A DNA stretch of 64,000 nt from JAFMDF01 sp965277445 (GCA_965277445.1 CBDICY010000030.1:124001-188000); one strand, 5' to 3'. Positions 26,562 through 35,194 are shown, numbered from the stretch's first letter. Program-made: numbers and translations. The notes: a model not told the origin generated them from the letters alone.

Positions 26562-26678
26562 ATGAAAGTTAGAGCTTCCATTAAAAAACGATCTGCAGAT
26601 TGTAAGATTGTTAGAAGACACGGAAAGATTTACGTTATTAACAAGAAAAACCCTAGATTTAAACAACGTCAAGGGTAA
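26562..26678 (+). CDS. rpmJ: 50S ribosomal protein L36, zinc-free form
   Basis: 38 residues translated directly: MKVRASIKKRSADCKIVRRH, then GKIYVINKKNPRFKQRQG. Too short for ordinary ORF calls. L36 packs into 23S rRNA near the factor-binding site. Of the C-C-C-H zinc ligands of the standard protein only Cys14 remains (positions 11 and 27 are Ser and Asn), so this is the C-minus type. It sits between infA and rpsM, the conserved place. Confidence 0.97.
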   Translation: MKVRASIKKRSADCKIVRRHGKIYVINKKNPRFKQRQG

Positions 26679-26780
26679 TTTAATTTAAAGACTACAAGAG
26701 TTACTTATTGCTTCGATTAAATCTTTTTAAAAAGAGCAATAAGTAATTTTTAAGTTTACTAACTATTATAATTAATTAGT

Positions 26781-27158
26781 ATGGCTCGAATTGCAGGTGT
26801 CGACTTACCTAAAAACAAGCGAGGCGTTATTAGCTTGACTTATATTTTTGGCATTGGACCATCTTTAGCTAAAGAAATTTTAGAGAGAGCTGGAATGGAC
26901 GAAAATACAAAAGTTCAAGATTGGACGGATGAAAATATCCGTATGATCACTAAGATGTTACAGGATGAATACAGAGTTGAAGGTGTACTTCGGTCTGAAA
27001 TTCAAATGAACATCAAGCGATTAATGGACATCGGTTGTTACCGAGGTATCCGTCACCGTAAAGGATTACCACTTCGTGGTCAAAGAACGCAGACTAATGC
27101 TCGTACTCGTAAGGGTAAGCGTAAGACTGTCGCTAACAAGAAAAAAGCAACTAAATAA
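26781..27158 (+). CDS. rpsM: 30S ribosomal protein S13
   Basis: 125 residues. Head protein at the intersubunit bridge and P-site tRNA. ARIAGVDLPKNKRGVISLTY, IFGIGPSLAKEIL, IKRLMDIGCYRGIRHRKGLP and GQRTQTNARTRKGKRKTVANK are the conserved blocks. 90 bases upstream of rpsK in the alpha group. Confidence 0.98.
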   Translation: MARIAGVDLPKNKRGVISLTYIFGIGPSLAKEILERAGMDENTKVQDWTDENIRMITKMLQDEYRVEGVLRSEIQMNIKRLMDIGCYRGIRHRKGLPLRGQRTQTNARTRKGKRKTVANKKKATK

Positions 27159-27248
27159 TTTTAACCTATTGAAATCAAGTCTATTGGTGTCGAGGCTTTT
27201 ATTCAGTTTCACCTTCAATAGTCCATTTCGTAGAGAACCTAATTTATT

Positions 27249-27635
27249 ATGGCAAAGAATAGATCAGCTAAAAAGCGTAAAGTAAGGGTAGAACCTGAAG
27301 GTATCATTTTTATTAAAGCAAGTTTCAATAATATTATTGTTTCTATTGCTAACAAACAAGGTCAAGTAATTTCTTGGGGATCTGCTGGTAAAGCTGGCTT
27401 TAGAGGATCTAAAAAGAATACACCTTATGCAGCTCAAATTGCAGCTTCAGACGCAGCGAAAGTTGCACACGAAGCAGGTATGAGATCAGCTACTGTTTTA
27501 GTAAAAGGACCTGGTTCTGGTAGAGAAGCTGCTATTCGTGCGGTTGATGCTACGGGCATCAAGATTACGCAAATAAAAGACGTTACGCCAATTCCACATA
27601 ATGGCTGTCGTCCTCCTAAGAAAAGAAGAGTATAA
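27249..27635 (+). CDS. rpsK: 30S ribosomal protein S11
   Basis: 128 residues. Forms the platform near the E-site mRNA. FIKASFNNIIVSIANKQGQV, SWGSAGKAGFRGSKKNTPYA, GMRSATVLVKGPGSGREAA and DVTPIPHNGCRPPKKRRV are typical; the NGCRPPKKRR end is universal. The 250-base spacer to rpsD carries two different repeat families. Confidence 0.98.
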   Translation: MAKNRSAKKRKVRVEPEGIIFIKASFNNIIVSIANKQGQVISWGSAGKAGFRGSKKNTPYAAQIAASDAAKVAHEAGMRSATVLVKGPGSGREAAIRAVDATGIKITQIKDVTPIPHNGCRPPKKRRV

Positions 27636-27681
27636 TAGTGATTGGTGATTAGTAACTAGTGATTGGTTATTTCCAGATTGC
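27636..27681. repeat. Heptad array AGTGATT, rpsK-rpsD spacer
   Basis: AGTGATT GGTGATT AGTAACT AGTGATT GGTTATT is an exact period-7 run of five degenerate units directly after the rpsK stop. Confidence 0.75.
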
Positions 27682-27788
27682 TGTCTAACCCATCATTTTA
27701 CTTTCTATATATTTAAAAGGTAAAGAAAGTTTTACCTGATTCATTAACAGGATTTATAAAGATTCTTTAAGGAATTATGTTGAGTAAC

Positions 27789-27831
27789 CTGACTTCTGAC
27801 AGGAAATTTTAATTTTCGATCTGACTTCTGA
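27789..27831. repeat. Dispersed GTCAGAAGTCAGA element, copy 3 (inverted), before rpsD
   Basis: CTGACTTCTGAC (27789-27800), core AGGAAATTTTAATTTTCGAT, then CTGACTTCTGA. Over about 43 bases this is the reverse complement of copy 1 (14132-14178) with only a few differences, including the same AAATTTTAATTTTC core. Confidence 0.85.
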
Positions 27832-27885
27832 TTTCTCTTACACATTCAACTGAATCAAATTTATTGATCCACAGTCTTTTACAAA

Positions 27886-28500
27886 ATGGCTAGATATACT
27901 GGACCTCGCGCGAAAAAAGCGAGAGCACTAGGCGAACCAATTTTTGGTTTCCAAAAAGCATTTGAAAGAAAAAAGTACGCACCAGGACAACATGGTAATA
28001 CTCGTAGAAAGAAACAAGGTTCTGACTACGGCGTGCAATTGAAAGAAAAGCAAAAAGCAAAATATACTTACGGTGTATTAGAGCGTCAATTCCGAAACTT
28101 ATTCGTGATGGCCAACTCTAAGAAAGGCGTAACTGGTCAAATCTTACTTCAATTATTAGAAGCAAGATTAGACAACACGGTTTACCGTATGGGAATTGCT
28201 CCTACTAGAAGAGCTGCGAGACAATTGGTTTCTCACCGACATATTACTGTAAATGGTGTAGTAACAAACATCGCTTCTTGCCAATTAAAATCAGGAGATG
28301 TAGTTGCTGTGAGAGGAAAATCTCAAGGTTTAGAAGTTGTAAGAGATAGTGTAGCAAGCAGCAAAGGAGAGGTTAAGAAATATGGTTGGTTAGAGTGGAA
28401 CTCAGATAAAATGCAAGGTAAGTTTATGGCTTATCCTGATAGAGACCAAATTCCAGAAAAAATTAACGAACAATTGATCGTCGAATTATATTCTAAGTAA
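27886..28500 (+). CDS. rpsD: 30S ribosomal protein S4
   Basis: 204 residues. Primary 16S-binding protein at the mRNA entry. ARYTGPRAKKARALGEPIFG lacks the N-terminal Cys-zinc set found in some S4 proteins. The KYAPGQHGNTRRKK, LEARLDNTVYRMGIAPTRR and S4 RNA-binding domain (LVSHRHITVNGVVTNIASCQ) are intact. Between rpsK and rpoA as expected. Confidence 0.98.
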   Translation: MARYTGPRAKKARALGEPIFGFQKAFERKKYAPGQHGNTRRKKQGSDYGVQLKEKQKAKYTYGVLERQFRNLFVMANSKKGVTGQILLQLLEARLDNTVYRMGIAPTRRAARQLVSHRHITVNGVVTNIASCQLKSGDVVAVRGKSQGLEVVRDSVASSKGEVKKYGWLEWNSDKMQGKFMAYPDRDQIPEKINEQLIVELYSK

Positions 28501-28688
28501 TTATCGATTTTAACGGATCGTGATACGGTGGTGTTTTTCCTTAGAAAAGCGCATAACATGGTATCACGATTCGTGCGTTTTATACTTTTCTTTGAAGATT
28601 CGGTAAAATTTCAATTGGGGGCTTTTAATTTAGCCTACTTTACAATTTTACATCTCACATTTTTCCATCCTATCAAAGCAAAAAGGTT

Positions 28689-29687
28689 ATGAGTATTTTA
28701 AGTTTCCAGAAGCCAGATAAAATTGTAATGCAGAAGTCTGATGACTTCGAGGGGGTGTTTGAGTTCAAACCATTAGAACCAGGTTTTGGACAAACTATTG
28801 GTAATTCCTTAAGAAGAGTTTTATTATCTTCTTTAGAAGGTTTTGCTATTTCTGCAGTTCGTATTGCAGGTGTTGACCACGAATTCTCTACAGTTAAAGG
28901 TGTTGTAGAAGATGTAGTCGATATTATTTTGAATTTAAAACAAGTCCGTATTAAGCAATTATTAGCGGATGAAAATATCTCTAGCGAGAAAATTTACCTT
29001 ACTATTAGTGGTAGAGAGGAGTTTAAGGCAGGGGACATTGAAGAACACACGAATGTATTTAAGGTAATGAATCCTGATTTGGTAATTTGCCACATGGAGC
29101 CTTTTGTATCTTTAGAATTGGAATTAACTGTTACTAAAGGTAGAGGATATAAGCCTGCGGAAGAAAATTTACCAAAGGATGCACCAATCGGTGTTGTCCC
29201 TGTTGATGCGATTTATACGCCTATCAAAAATGTATCTTACAAAGTATCTAATACACGGGTAGAACAAAGAACGGATTATGAATTGTTAACCATCAACGTG
29301 AAAACGGATGGTACGATTCACCCAGAAGATGCAATTAAAGAAGCTTCTCGAATCTTAATCCAACACTTGATGTTGATTACAGATGAGAATATTACTTTTG
29401 ATGATGCGTCTACAAGAGAAGAAAATATCGTAGATGAGCACATCTTACACATGAGAAAATTACTAAAAACTTCTTTAGAAGATTTAGACCTTTCTGTACG
29501 TGCTTACAACTGCTTAAAAGCAGCGAAAATAAATTCTCTTGGAGAAATGGTTCGATACGATACGCATGAATTATTGAAATTCAGAAACTTTGGTAAGAAG
29601 TCATTAGTAGAAATTGAAGAATTATTACAAGATAAGGGGCTTACTTTCGGGATGGACTTATCTAAATATAAATTAGACGAAGATTAA
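28689..29687 (+). CDS. rpoA: DNA-directed RNA polymerase alpha subunit
   Basis: 332 residues. The N-terminal domain (FKPLEPGFGQTIGNSLRRVL, LSSLEGFAISAVRIAGVDHE) dimerises and starts core assembly; the C-terminal domain (ISLEDLDLSVRAYN-type, here KTSLEDLDLSVRAYNCLKAA, then LLKFRNFGKKSLVEIEELL) contacts upstream DNA and regulators. Full length. In the alpha group between rpsD and rplQ; the flanking spacers carry AGTGATT-type words. Confidence 0.98.
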   Translation: MSILSFQKPDKIVMQKSDDFEGVFEFKPLEPGFGQTIGNSLRRVLLSSLEGFAISAVRIAGVDHEFSTVKGVVEDVVDIILNLKQVRIKQLLADENISSEKIYLTISGREEFKAGDIEEHTNVFKVMNPDLVICHMEPFVSLELELTVTKGRGYKPAEENLPKDAPIGVVPVDAIYTPIKNVSYKVSNTRVEQRTDYELLTINVKTDGTIHPEDAIKEASRILIQHLMLITDENITFDDASTREENIVDEHILHMRKLLKTSLEDLDLSVRAYNCLKAAKINSLGEMVRYDTHELLKFRNFGKKSLVEIEELLQDKGLTFGMDLSKYKLDED

Positions 29688-29690
29688 TAT

Positions 29691-29808
29691 GGTGATTAGT
29701 GATTGGTTACTAGTGAATAGCTGACCGATCATTTGCTAAATTAATTTTCGAATAAATGTGGTAACAGTTTCTTTGTTTTGTTTAACAAATCACTAGTTAC
29801 TAAAGTGC
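29691..29808. repeat. Heptad words and dyad, rpoA-rplQ spacer
   Basis: GTGATTAGTGATTGGTTACTAGTGA at the left shares units with the rpsK-rpsD array (split here as GTGATTAGTGATTGG and TTACTAGTGA). The right side AATCACTAGTTACT is its approximate complement, giving an 11-bp dyad (GTTACTAGTGA / TCACTAGTTAC, one mismatch). Confidence 0.65.
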
Positions 29809-29877
29809 CACGAAGTTCACAAATTCATTAACTACAGGGCTAGATTTTAAATCTATTAACCTGTAAAAAATCATGTC

Positions 29878-30390
29878 ATGAGACACGGTAAAAAGTTTAA
29901 TCACTTAGGCAGACAACAAGGGCACAGAAGAGCCTTACTTAAAAACCTTTCTATTGCATTGATTGAGCATAAAAGAATCAATACAACCTTAGCAAAGGCG
30001 AAGGCATTAAGAGTTCATTTAGAACCTTTAGTGACTAAATCAAAAACGAACTCAACGCACTCTAGAAGAGTTGTTTTTAGATATTTACAAAATAAATTCG
30101 CTGTTCAAGAATTATTCGATGTAATTGCTGCAAAGGTTGCAGATAGACCAGGCGGATATTTAAGAATTATCAAGACTGGATTCCGAAAAGGAGATGGTGC
30201 GGAAATGGCAATGATTGAATTTGTTGACTATAATGATGTATTCACTAACGAAAAAGGTGGTGAAGAAGCAAGCAACAAAAAGTCTAGACGTTCAAGAAGA
30301 GGGAAGAAAACTGCTGCAGCGACTACTGAAACAGTTGTTGAAAATGTAGGAGACGATGATCCTGAATTGGCGAAGGCAGACGAAGAATAA
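29878..30390 (+). CDS. rplQ: 50S ribosomal protein L17 with C-terminal extension
   Basis: 170 residues versus about 127 in E. coli. The core MRHGKKFNHLGRQQGHRRAL, LIEHKRINTTLAKAKALR, RPGGYLRIIKTGFRKGDGAEMAMIEFVD (as blocks) is standard. The extra ~45 residues start basic (NKKSRRSRRGKKT) and end acidic (GDDDPELAKADEE), as in other Bacteroidota L17 proteins. Last gene of the supercluster; a strong terminator follows. Confidence 0.97.
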   Translation: MRHGKKFNHLGRQQGHRRALLKNLSIALIEHKRINTTLAKAKALRVHLEPLVTKSKTNSTHSRRVVFRYLQNKFAVQELFDVIAAKVADRPGGYLRIIKTGFRKGDGAEMAMIEFVDYNDVFTNEKGGEEASNKKSRRSRRGKKTAAATTETVVENVGDDDPELAKADEE

Positions 30391-30421
30391 ATACAGTAGC
30401 ATTAATGCTAATCGAATATAG

Positions 30422-30456
30422 AAAAGGGCGATACTAAAACTAGTATCGCCCTTTTT
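30422..30456. terminator. Bidirectional Rho-independent terminator closing the ribosomal cluster
   Basis: AAAAGGGCGATACTA (30422-30436), loop AAAC, TAGTATCGCCCTTTT (30441-30455), then T. A perfect 15-bp stem with A/T flanks serving rplQ from the left and, with a shorter T-run, the convergent 30585 gene from the right. Confidence 0.92.
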
Positions 30457-30584
30457 GTATGCCCAGCATGAATAATCTCCTAATAGATTGAAGAAAGCCC
30501 TGACACTCTGCCATAGGGTAATGTCAGCCCATCTGAATTAATTGCTTGATAGAATAGAGATAGGATCACACCGACCGAATCGAA

Positions 30585-32492
30585 TCAATTATTTCTTAAA
30601 GTAGGGTCCATAGAATAAGCTTTTTCTAATAAGGGTTTCGCATTGGCAAGATCTCCTTGTTTTTGAAAAGCGATGCCCATAAAATAGTGAACTTCTGCAT
30701 TATACGGATCAAAGGTCAAGGCCTTTTTATAACTTTCAATGGCTTTCACATATTCTTTTTCAACTAGTAATATTCCTGCTAAATTTCTATGTGCCTCATC
30801 CATTTTAGGGTCTAACGCAATGGCTTTTTCATAAGCTACTCGGGCACTATTAAGGTCTTTATCTAAATAATGCAACATTCCCATATTGTTGTAAACTTTG
30901 GGATTATTACTTTTATATTGATTGGCTAGTTTATAGTTAGTCATCGCCCCCTTGGTATCTCCTTCCAAATAGTAGGCTAAGCCCAATTGTCCATAAGCCT
31001 CTGCGTGTTTCGGATAACGGTTAATGGTCTTTGTTAAAGCATTTTTGGCAGTTGCTATTTGTTGACTTTTTTCGATAGGATTTAGTGTAGTTTGAGTTGC
31101 TGTCAATAGTTCTACGCCATAATTGTAATTCAATTGAACACTATTAGGATTCGCTTTTATATCTGTTTCCATTAAAGTTAAATTACTTTCCCATGCAGGA
31201 TTTCGTTCTAATGTCTTAAAACTGTAGATCGCCATTAGAAAACTTCCTACAATTAATGGTTTTTTATATAATTTCAAGAAGGTTGCTATGTCAGTAGTTG
31301 TTAATTTGACCGTAGGGGCTAAATAGGTTTCTAATATAAAAGCGATTGCTAGACAATAACCGAGACTTGGTGTAAACAGAAACCGCTCTCCATAAGAAGA
31401 CCCAATTACTAATAATAGATTAGTGTTTAAAGACAGCGTAATCCCATAGAGTAAGATACAAAAAGCTAAGAAATATCGTTTTTTAGCTTGATAAAAAGCA
31501 AAAATCAAAAGCCCTAAATGCGTCGATAATGAAAGTAGTACTTTCCAATCGCTAAAATTAGTTAATGCAATAGTCCCAAAACCTGCATCAGAGGTCAAAG
31601 TATGAGGAAATAATAATAGTCCTAAATATTTACCTAAAATTAAGCATGCAGTTGCCAATCTTTCACTAACTGAATTAACTCCAACTAATAAATTGTGTAA
31701 TTCATCAGTTGGTGCATTATTTCCAAAAGCACCAATTATATTATAGCGAATGATTAAAAACAATAGGGCAGGAGCTAAAAAAGGAGAACTTAATTTTACT
31801 ATTTGGACAGTACTTTTTTTGCTAAAAAAATAAAGCGTTAGTGGAAAGATAGCTAAAAAAGTAATGGCACTTTCTTTAGAAAATAAAGCTATTAAATACG
31901 CAATTAACGCAACTATTAAAGGTTTTAAAGTTTGTTTTTTAGCGTAGTCCCAGAAGAATCGTAAAGCTACTATCAAAAATAAAAAGGCTAATATTTCATC
32001 TCGACTTTTAATATTTGCTACCACTTCTGTGTGTAAAGGATGGGCGACAAATAATAAGCTCCCTAAAAAACTGACGAAGGTAGATTGTTGAAAGACCTCT
32101 TTTATCAAGAAAAACAAAGACCAAGCGGTCAATGCGTATAAAAATATATTGATCCCATGATGAATACTAGGATTGTTAGGTATCAAACTCCATTCGAGCG
32201 CAAACATACTCAATGGAAGCGGACGATATAATTCGGCTGCTGCATTTTCAAACCCAAATCGATAATGCTCCGTCCAAATAGTAGAGAGTCCTTGACATCC
32301 TTGTTGGGTTACATAGTTCTTGGTAATAGCAATGGCATCGTCATAGACAAATCCATAGCCAATGGTTTTGGCATAGAGTACTACAGATAAAACCACTAGA
32401 GATAGCGCAAGATATATTGTGCTATTTTCTAGCGATTTCGATTGTTTGCTGTTACTATCTTTTTTTGTTTTAAGTTGTTTGTTTTTTGCCAT
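30585..32492 (-). CDS. TMTC-like membrane glycosyltransferase (GT-C fold) with C-terminal TPR repeats
   Basis: 635 residues, starting MAKNKQLKTKKDSNS. One membrane segment (about 26-43) precedes the outer-loop acid pair FVYDDAIAI (D51-D52), then about ten further hydrophobic segments with the TMTC-style FVAHPLHTEVVANIKSRDE block near 165-185. From about residue 445 there are five or more TPR units (AYGQLGLAYYLEGDTKGA, VYNNMGMLHYLDKDLNSA, DEAHRNLAGILLVEKEY). By family analogy an O-glycosyltransferase using a polyprenyl-sugar donor, with TPRs outside the cytoplasm. It starts 7 bases after the IPTL-CTERM gene on the same strand, a likely operon. Divergent from the 821 paralogue outside these motifs. 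Confidence 0.78.
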   Translation of the reverse strand: MAKNKQLKTKKDSNSKQSKSLENSTIYLALSLVVLSVVLYAKTIGYGFVYDDAIAITKNYVTQQGCQGLSTIWTEHYRFGFENAAAELYRPLPLSMFALEWSLIPNNPSIHHGINIFLYALTAWSLFFLIKEVFQQSTFVSFLGSLLFVAHPLHTEVVANIKSRDEILAFLFLIVALRFFWDYAKKQTLKPLIVALIAYLIALFSKESAITFLAIFPLTLYFFSKKSTVQIVKLSSPFLAPALLFLIIRYNIIGAFGNNAPTDELHNLLVGVNSVSERLATACLILGKYLGLLLFPHTLTSDAGFGTIALTNFSDWKVLLSLSTHLGLLIFAFYQAKKRYFLAFCILLYGITLSLNTNLLLVIGSSYGERFLFTPSLGYCLAIAFILETYLAPTVKLTTTDIATFLKLYKKPLIVGSFLMAIYSFKTLERNPAWESNLTLMETDIKANPNSVQLNYNYGVELLTATQTTLNPIEKSQQIATAKNALTKTINRYPKHAEAYGQLGLAYYLEGDTKGAMTNYKLANQYKSNNPKVYNNMGMLHYLDKDLNSARVAYEKAIALDPKMDEAHRNLAGILLVEKEYVKAIESYKKALTFDPYNAEVHYFMGIAFQKQGDLANAKPLLEKAYSMDPTLRNN

Positions 32493-32499
32493 GCTTTTT

Positions 32500-33336
32500 T
32501 TATATGTTTGCTATTCGTTTTACTAGTACGAGTCCTAAATTTAGTACTAATAAGCCAAAAACTAATAATCCCCATGTACCCATGGTTGGAATAGGTTCGA
32601 TAGGTGTAAGATCTACTCCTGAGAAATCAAATGCCATTGCCGTATTTACTCCACCTGTGAGTCCACCATGTACCCAACCTAAATTAATATCTCCTCCAGC
32701 AGAAGAGAGGAAACTTATTAGCGGAAACGTTCCACTACTAATAGCTGTGTTTTCAATAATGGTTTGCCCAGATTGGGGGACAGATCCACTAGGATTAGCA
32801 CTTGAAGAAAATGTCAGACTTTCTATAATCATGCTACCCTTAGTTGTACCAATAAGATTTAAATTAGTCGTATTATTATTGGGCAGTAGTTGATTGGCCA
32901 TTGCGACAACGGGGGCGGTTTGATTGACCAATTGTAGCGAAAAAGCCGTAATTATTCGAAAAGATTCGCCACCAACGCCTGCTCCTAGGGCAATATTATT
33001 CGTAATGGCATTCCCACTTCCTAAGGGTAAATAATACGTAACCGTTTTAAAATCGGTAGTGTTATTGCTTATGGCTCCTTCTTGCATACTAGTTCCTCCA
33101 AAGTTCATGGTGGGGGCGGTGAAAGCAGTAGAAGTAGACGTAGAAAAGACAACTACCAATAACCTATCTGTACCAGCAGGAACAGTAAAATTATTCATAA
33201 CGTGCGGAATAGTAGCTCCTTCTGTTTCCGTTCGTGCATTATTATCGAACATTACTTCTTGGGCAGATAGATCGCTACCTATACTCATTAAAAATAGGGC
33301 CAACAAAAAGAATTTTAAATAACTTAATTTTCTCAT
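32500..33336 (-). CDS. Secreted protein with IPTL-CTERM-like C-terminal sorting signal
   Basis: 278 residues with signal peptide (cut after DLSAQ, about residue 25). The mature part is Thr/Asn/Ser-rich, low in charge and strand-like (TVPAGTDRLLVVVFSTSTST, GWVHGGLTGGVNTAMAFDF), with many possible O-glycosylation sites. The end is IPTMGTWGLLVFGLLVLNLG followed by LVLVKR: the IPT-x-x-x-W motif, a hydrophobic segment, and a basic end that define the IPTL-CTERM class of exosortase-type signals. No exosortase is visible in the window. It precedes the TMTC glycosyltransferase by 7 bases; a substrate-enzyme pair is a reasonable inference. Confidence 0.78.
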   Translation of the reverse strand: MRKLSYLKFFLLALFLMSIGSDLSAQEVMFDNNARTETEGATIPHVMNNFTVPAGTDRLLVVVFSTSTSTAFTAPTMNFGGTSMQEGAISNNTTDFKTVTYYLPLGSGNAITNNIALGAGVGGESFRIITAFSLQLVNQTAPVVAMANQLLPNNNTTNLNLIGTTKGSMIIESLTFSSSANPSGSVPQSGQTIIENTAISSGTFPLISFLSSAGGDINLGWVHGGLTGGVNTAMAFDFSGVDLTPIEPIPTMGTWGLLVFGLLVLNLGLVLVKRIANI

Positions 33337-33849
33337 AGTATTTTAATTTTAAAAAACATTTTATTTATTAAACTTATTCGTGAAATACGACATCATTCAC
33401 TTTCTTGAAACGCCACCTTTAGCGACTAAGAATAGGAGATTTGATGTAGGTAAATCTTGAAGTATAAACCGCATTATACTTTCATGGATTATTTGAATAA
33501 TATTTTTTGCTTAATTGTAAAAGGTAGGTTTTTAACTGAATAACTATTTTTTATTCGTATTTATGATGATTCAAACATCATACCATTATATTATTATTAT
33601 TCATATTCGACCTGAAATGTTGGAAATAAATTAGTGCTCGACCAAACATAATTTTAGCAGGAAGCTGTTTATAGCAGGTTGATGAATTCTTATTAATGGA
33701 AAAGAAGAATACATCTACTAATCATCCACAAAAAAAAGCCGCTGTATCATTCTTTTCTACCTCCTTTCCCCTTATATTTGCGCCAATTTCAAAAAAGACC
33801 GATAACCTAACCGAATAAACACCCTTATTTAACTTAAAAGTTATACTTT
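33337..33849. other. Divergent spacer between IPTL gene and carA
   Basis: 513 AT-rich bases without a supportable ORF. The right end holds a -7 box for carA. No recognisable CAAAnnTA box for the minus-strand gene was found. Confidence 0.5.
33773..33780 (+). promoter_or_regulatory. Candidate -7 box (TATATTTG) of carA
   Basis: TATATTTG followed by CGCC, like the TTTGCG seen at 16871 and 37081. It lies 69 bases before the carA ATG. The -33 box is weak. Confidence 0.45.
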
Positions 33850-34956
33850 ATGCAACAGGTATCTGCCGTTTTATTATTGGAAGATGGAACAACCTTTCAT
33901 GGAAAATCTGCTGGAAAAATAGGGACAACCGCTGGCGAAATTTGTTTCAACACGGGAATGACGGGTTATCAAGAGATTTTCACCGACCCTTCTTATTTCG
34001 GACAACTTTTAGTAACTACCAATGCACATATTGGTAATTATGGAACTAAAGATGCAGACGCAGAGTCCAATGACATCAAAATTGCAGGTTTAATCTGTAA
34101 AAATTTTACCCACCAATATTCTCGAAAAAAAGCAGATGCTTCTATTCAAGACTACTTTAAAGGAGAAAATTTAGTGGGGATTTCTGATGTTGATACCCGA
34201 GCGATTGTCAAGCATATCCGTAGTAAAGGGGCGATGAATGCCATTATTTCTTCTGAAACAACGGATTTAAAAGCGTTAAAAAAGCAATTGAAAAAAGTAC
34301 CGAATATGGATGGCTTAGAATTAGCCTCTGTTGTAAGTACAAAAGAAACTTATACTGTGGGAGAACCAACTGCCAAGTATAAAATTGCTGCTTTAGATTT
34401 AGGGATCAAAAAAAGTATCTTAGACAACTTTGCTGGTAGAGATTGTTACATCAAAGTATTTCCAGCCAAGACGCCTTTCAAAGAATTGGAAGCGTGGAAG
34501 CCAGATGGTTACTTTTTGTCAAATGGTCCTGGTGATCCTGCACCAATGAAATATGCAGTTAGAACTGCCAAGGCAATTTTAAAGAAAGATAAGCCTTTAT
34601 TTGGTATTTGTTTAGGTCACCAAATTTTAGCTTTAGCAGTTGATATTCCTACCTATAAAATGCACCACGGGCATAGAGGGATTAATCACCCAGTAAAGAA
34701 TATTATTACTGGAAAATGTGAGATTACTAGTCAAAATCATGGTTTTGGTGTTAGCCCAGATGCGATTAAAGCGAATAGTGATAAGGTAGAAATTACCCAC
34801 ATGAATTTGAATGATGATACGATTGAAGGAATTAGAGTAGTTGGAAAAAATGCTTTCTCGGTACAATATCACCCAGAAGCATCTCCTGGACCACATGATT
34901 CTCGATATTTATTTGACTTTTTTATAGAATTAATGGAAAAAGAAAAAGGAAAGTAA
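33850..34956 (+). CDS. carA: Carbamoyl-phosphate synthase small subunit (glutaminase)
   Basis: 368 residues. Hydrolyses glutamine and passes ammonia to CarB for carbamoyl phosphate (arginine and pyrimidine synthesis). The N-terminal CPSase_sm_chain domain (EICFNTGMTGYQEIFTDPSY) is followed by a class-I glutamine amidotransferase: nucleophile C254 in FGICLGHQILALA, and the His-Glu pair in VQYHPEASPGPHDSRY. carB is not adjacent in the window. Placement shortly after rplQ and before eno is a Bacteroidota-type order, here interrupted by the two minus-strand genes. Confidence 0.96.
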   Translation: MQQVSAVLLLEDGTTFHGKSAGKIGTTAGEICFNTGMTGYQEIFTDPSYFGQLLVTTNAHIGNYGTKDADAESNDIKIAGLICKNFTHQYSRKKADASIQDYFKGENLVGISDVDTRAIVKHIRSKGAMNAIISSETTDLKALKKQLKKVPNMDGLELASVVSTKETYTVGEPTAKYKIAALDLGIKKSILDNFAGRDCYIKVFPAKTPFKELEAWKPDGYFLSNGPGDPAPMKYAVRTAKAILKKDKPLFGICLGHQILALAVDIPTYKMHHGHRGINHPVKNIITGKCEITSQNHGFGVSPDAIKANSDKVEITHMNLNDDTIEGIRVVGKNAFSVQYHPEASPGPHDSRYLFDFFIELMEKEKGK

Positions 34957-34965
34957 GTGGTGGAA

Positions 34966-35033
34966 TAAGATTGTTTGATTGTTATAATTGTTTGATTGTT
35001 ACTAGACAATACAGTAACCAACCAATTACACAG
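34966..35033. repeat. GATTGTT word array, carA-eno spacer
   Basis: GATTGTTTGATTGTT occurs at the left, then a second ATTGTTTGATTGTTAC, followed by GTAACCAACCAATTACACAG. Degenerate period 7-8 direct repeats of the same class as in the rpmC-rpsQ spacer. Confidence 0.6.
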
Positions 35034-35194
35034 TTACATTTATCCTAATAACCATATTACCTTCATTGCCTCTTTTTTATATTGCCCGACCATTAGAATA
35101 GCCAAATTAGTTTTAAAACTTATTGTCAAATTTTAAGCTTTTATAACTAAGAGCTTGGGGACTTTAATCCCTTAAAAACTTAACTTTAAAAATT

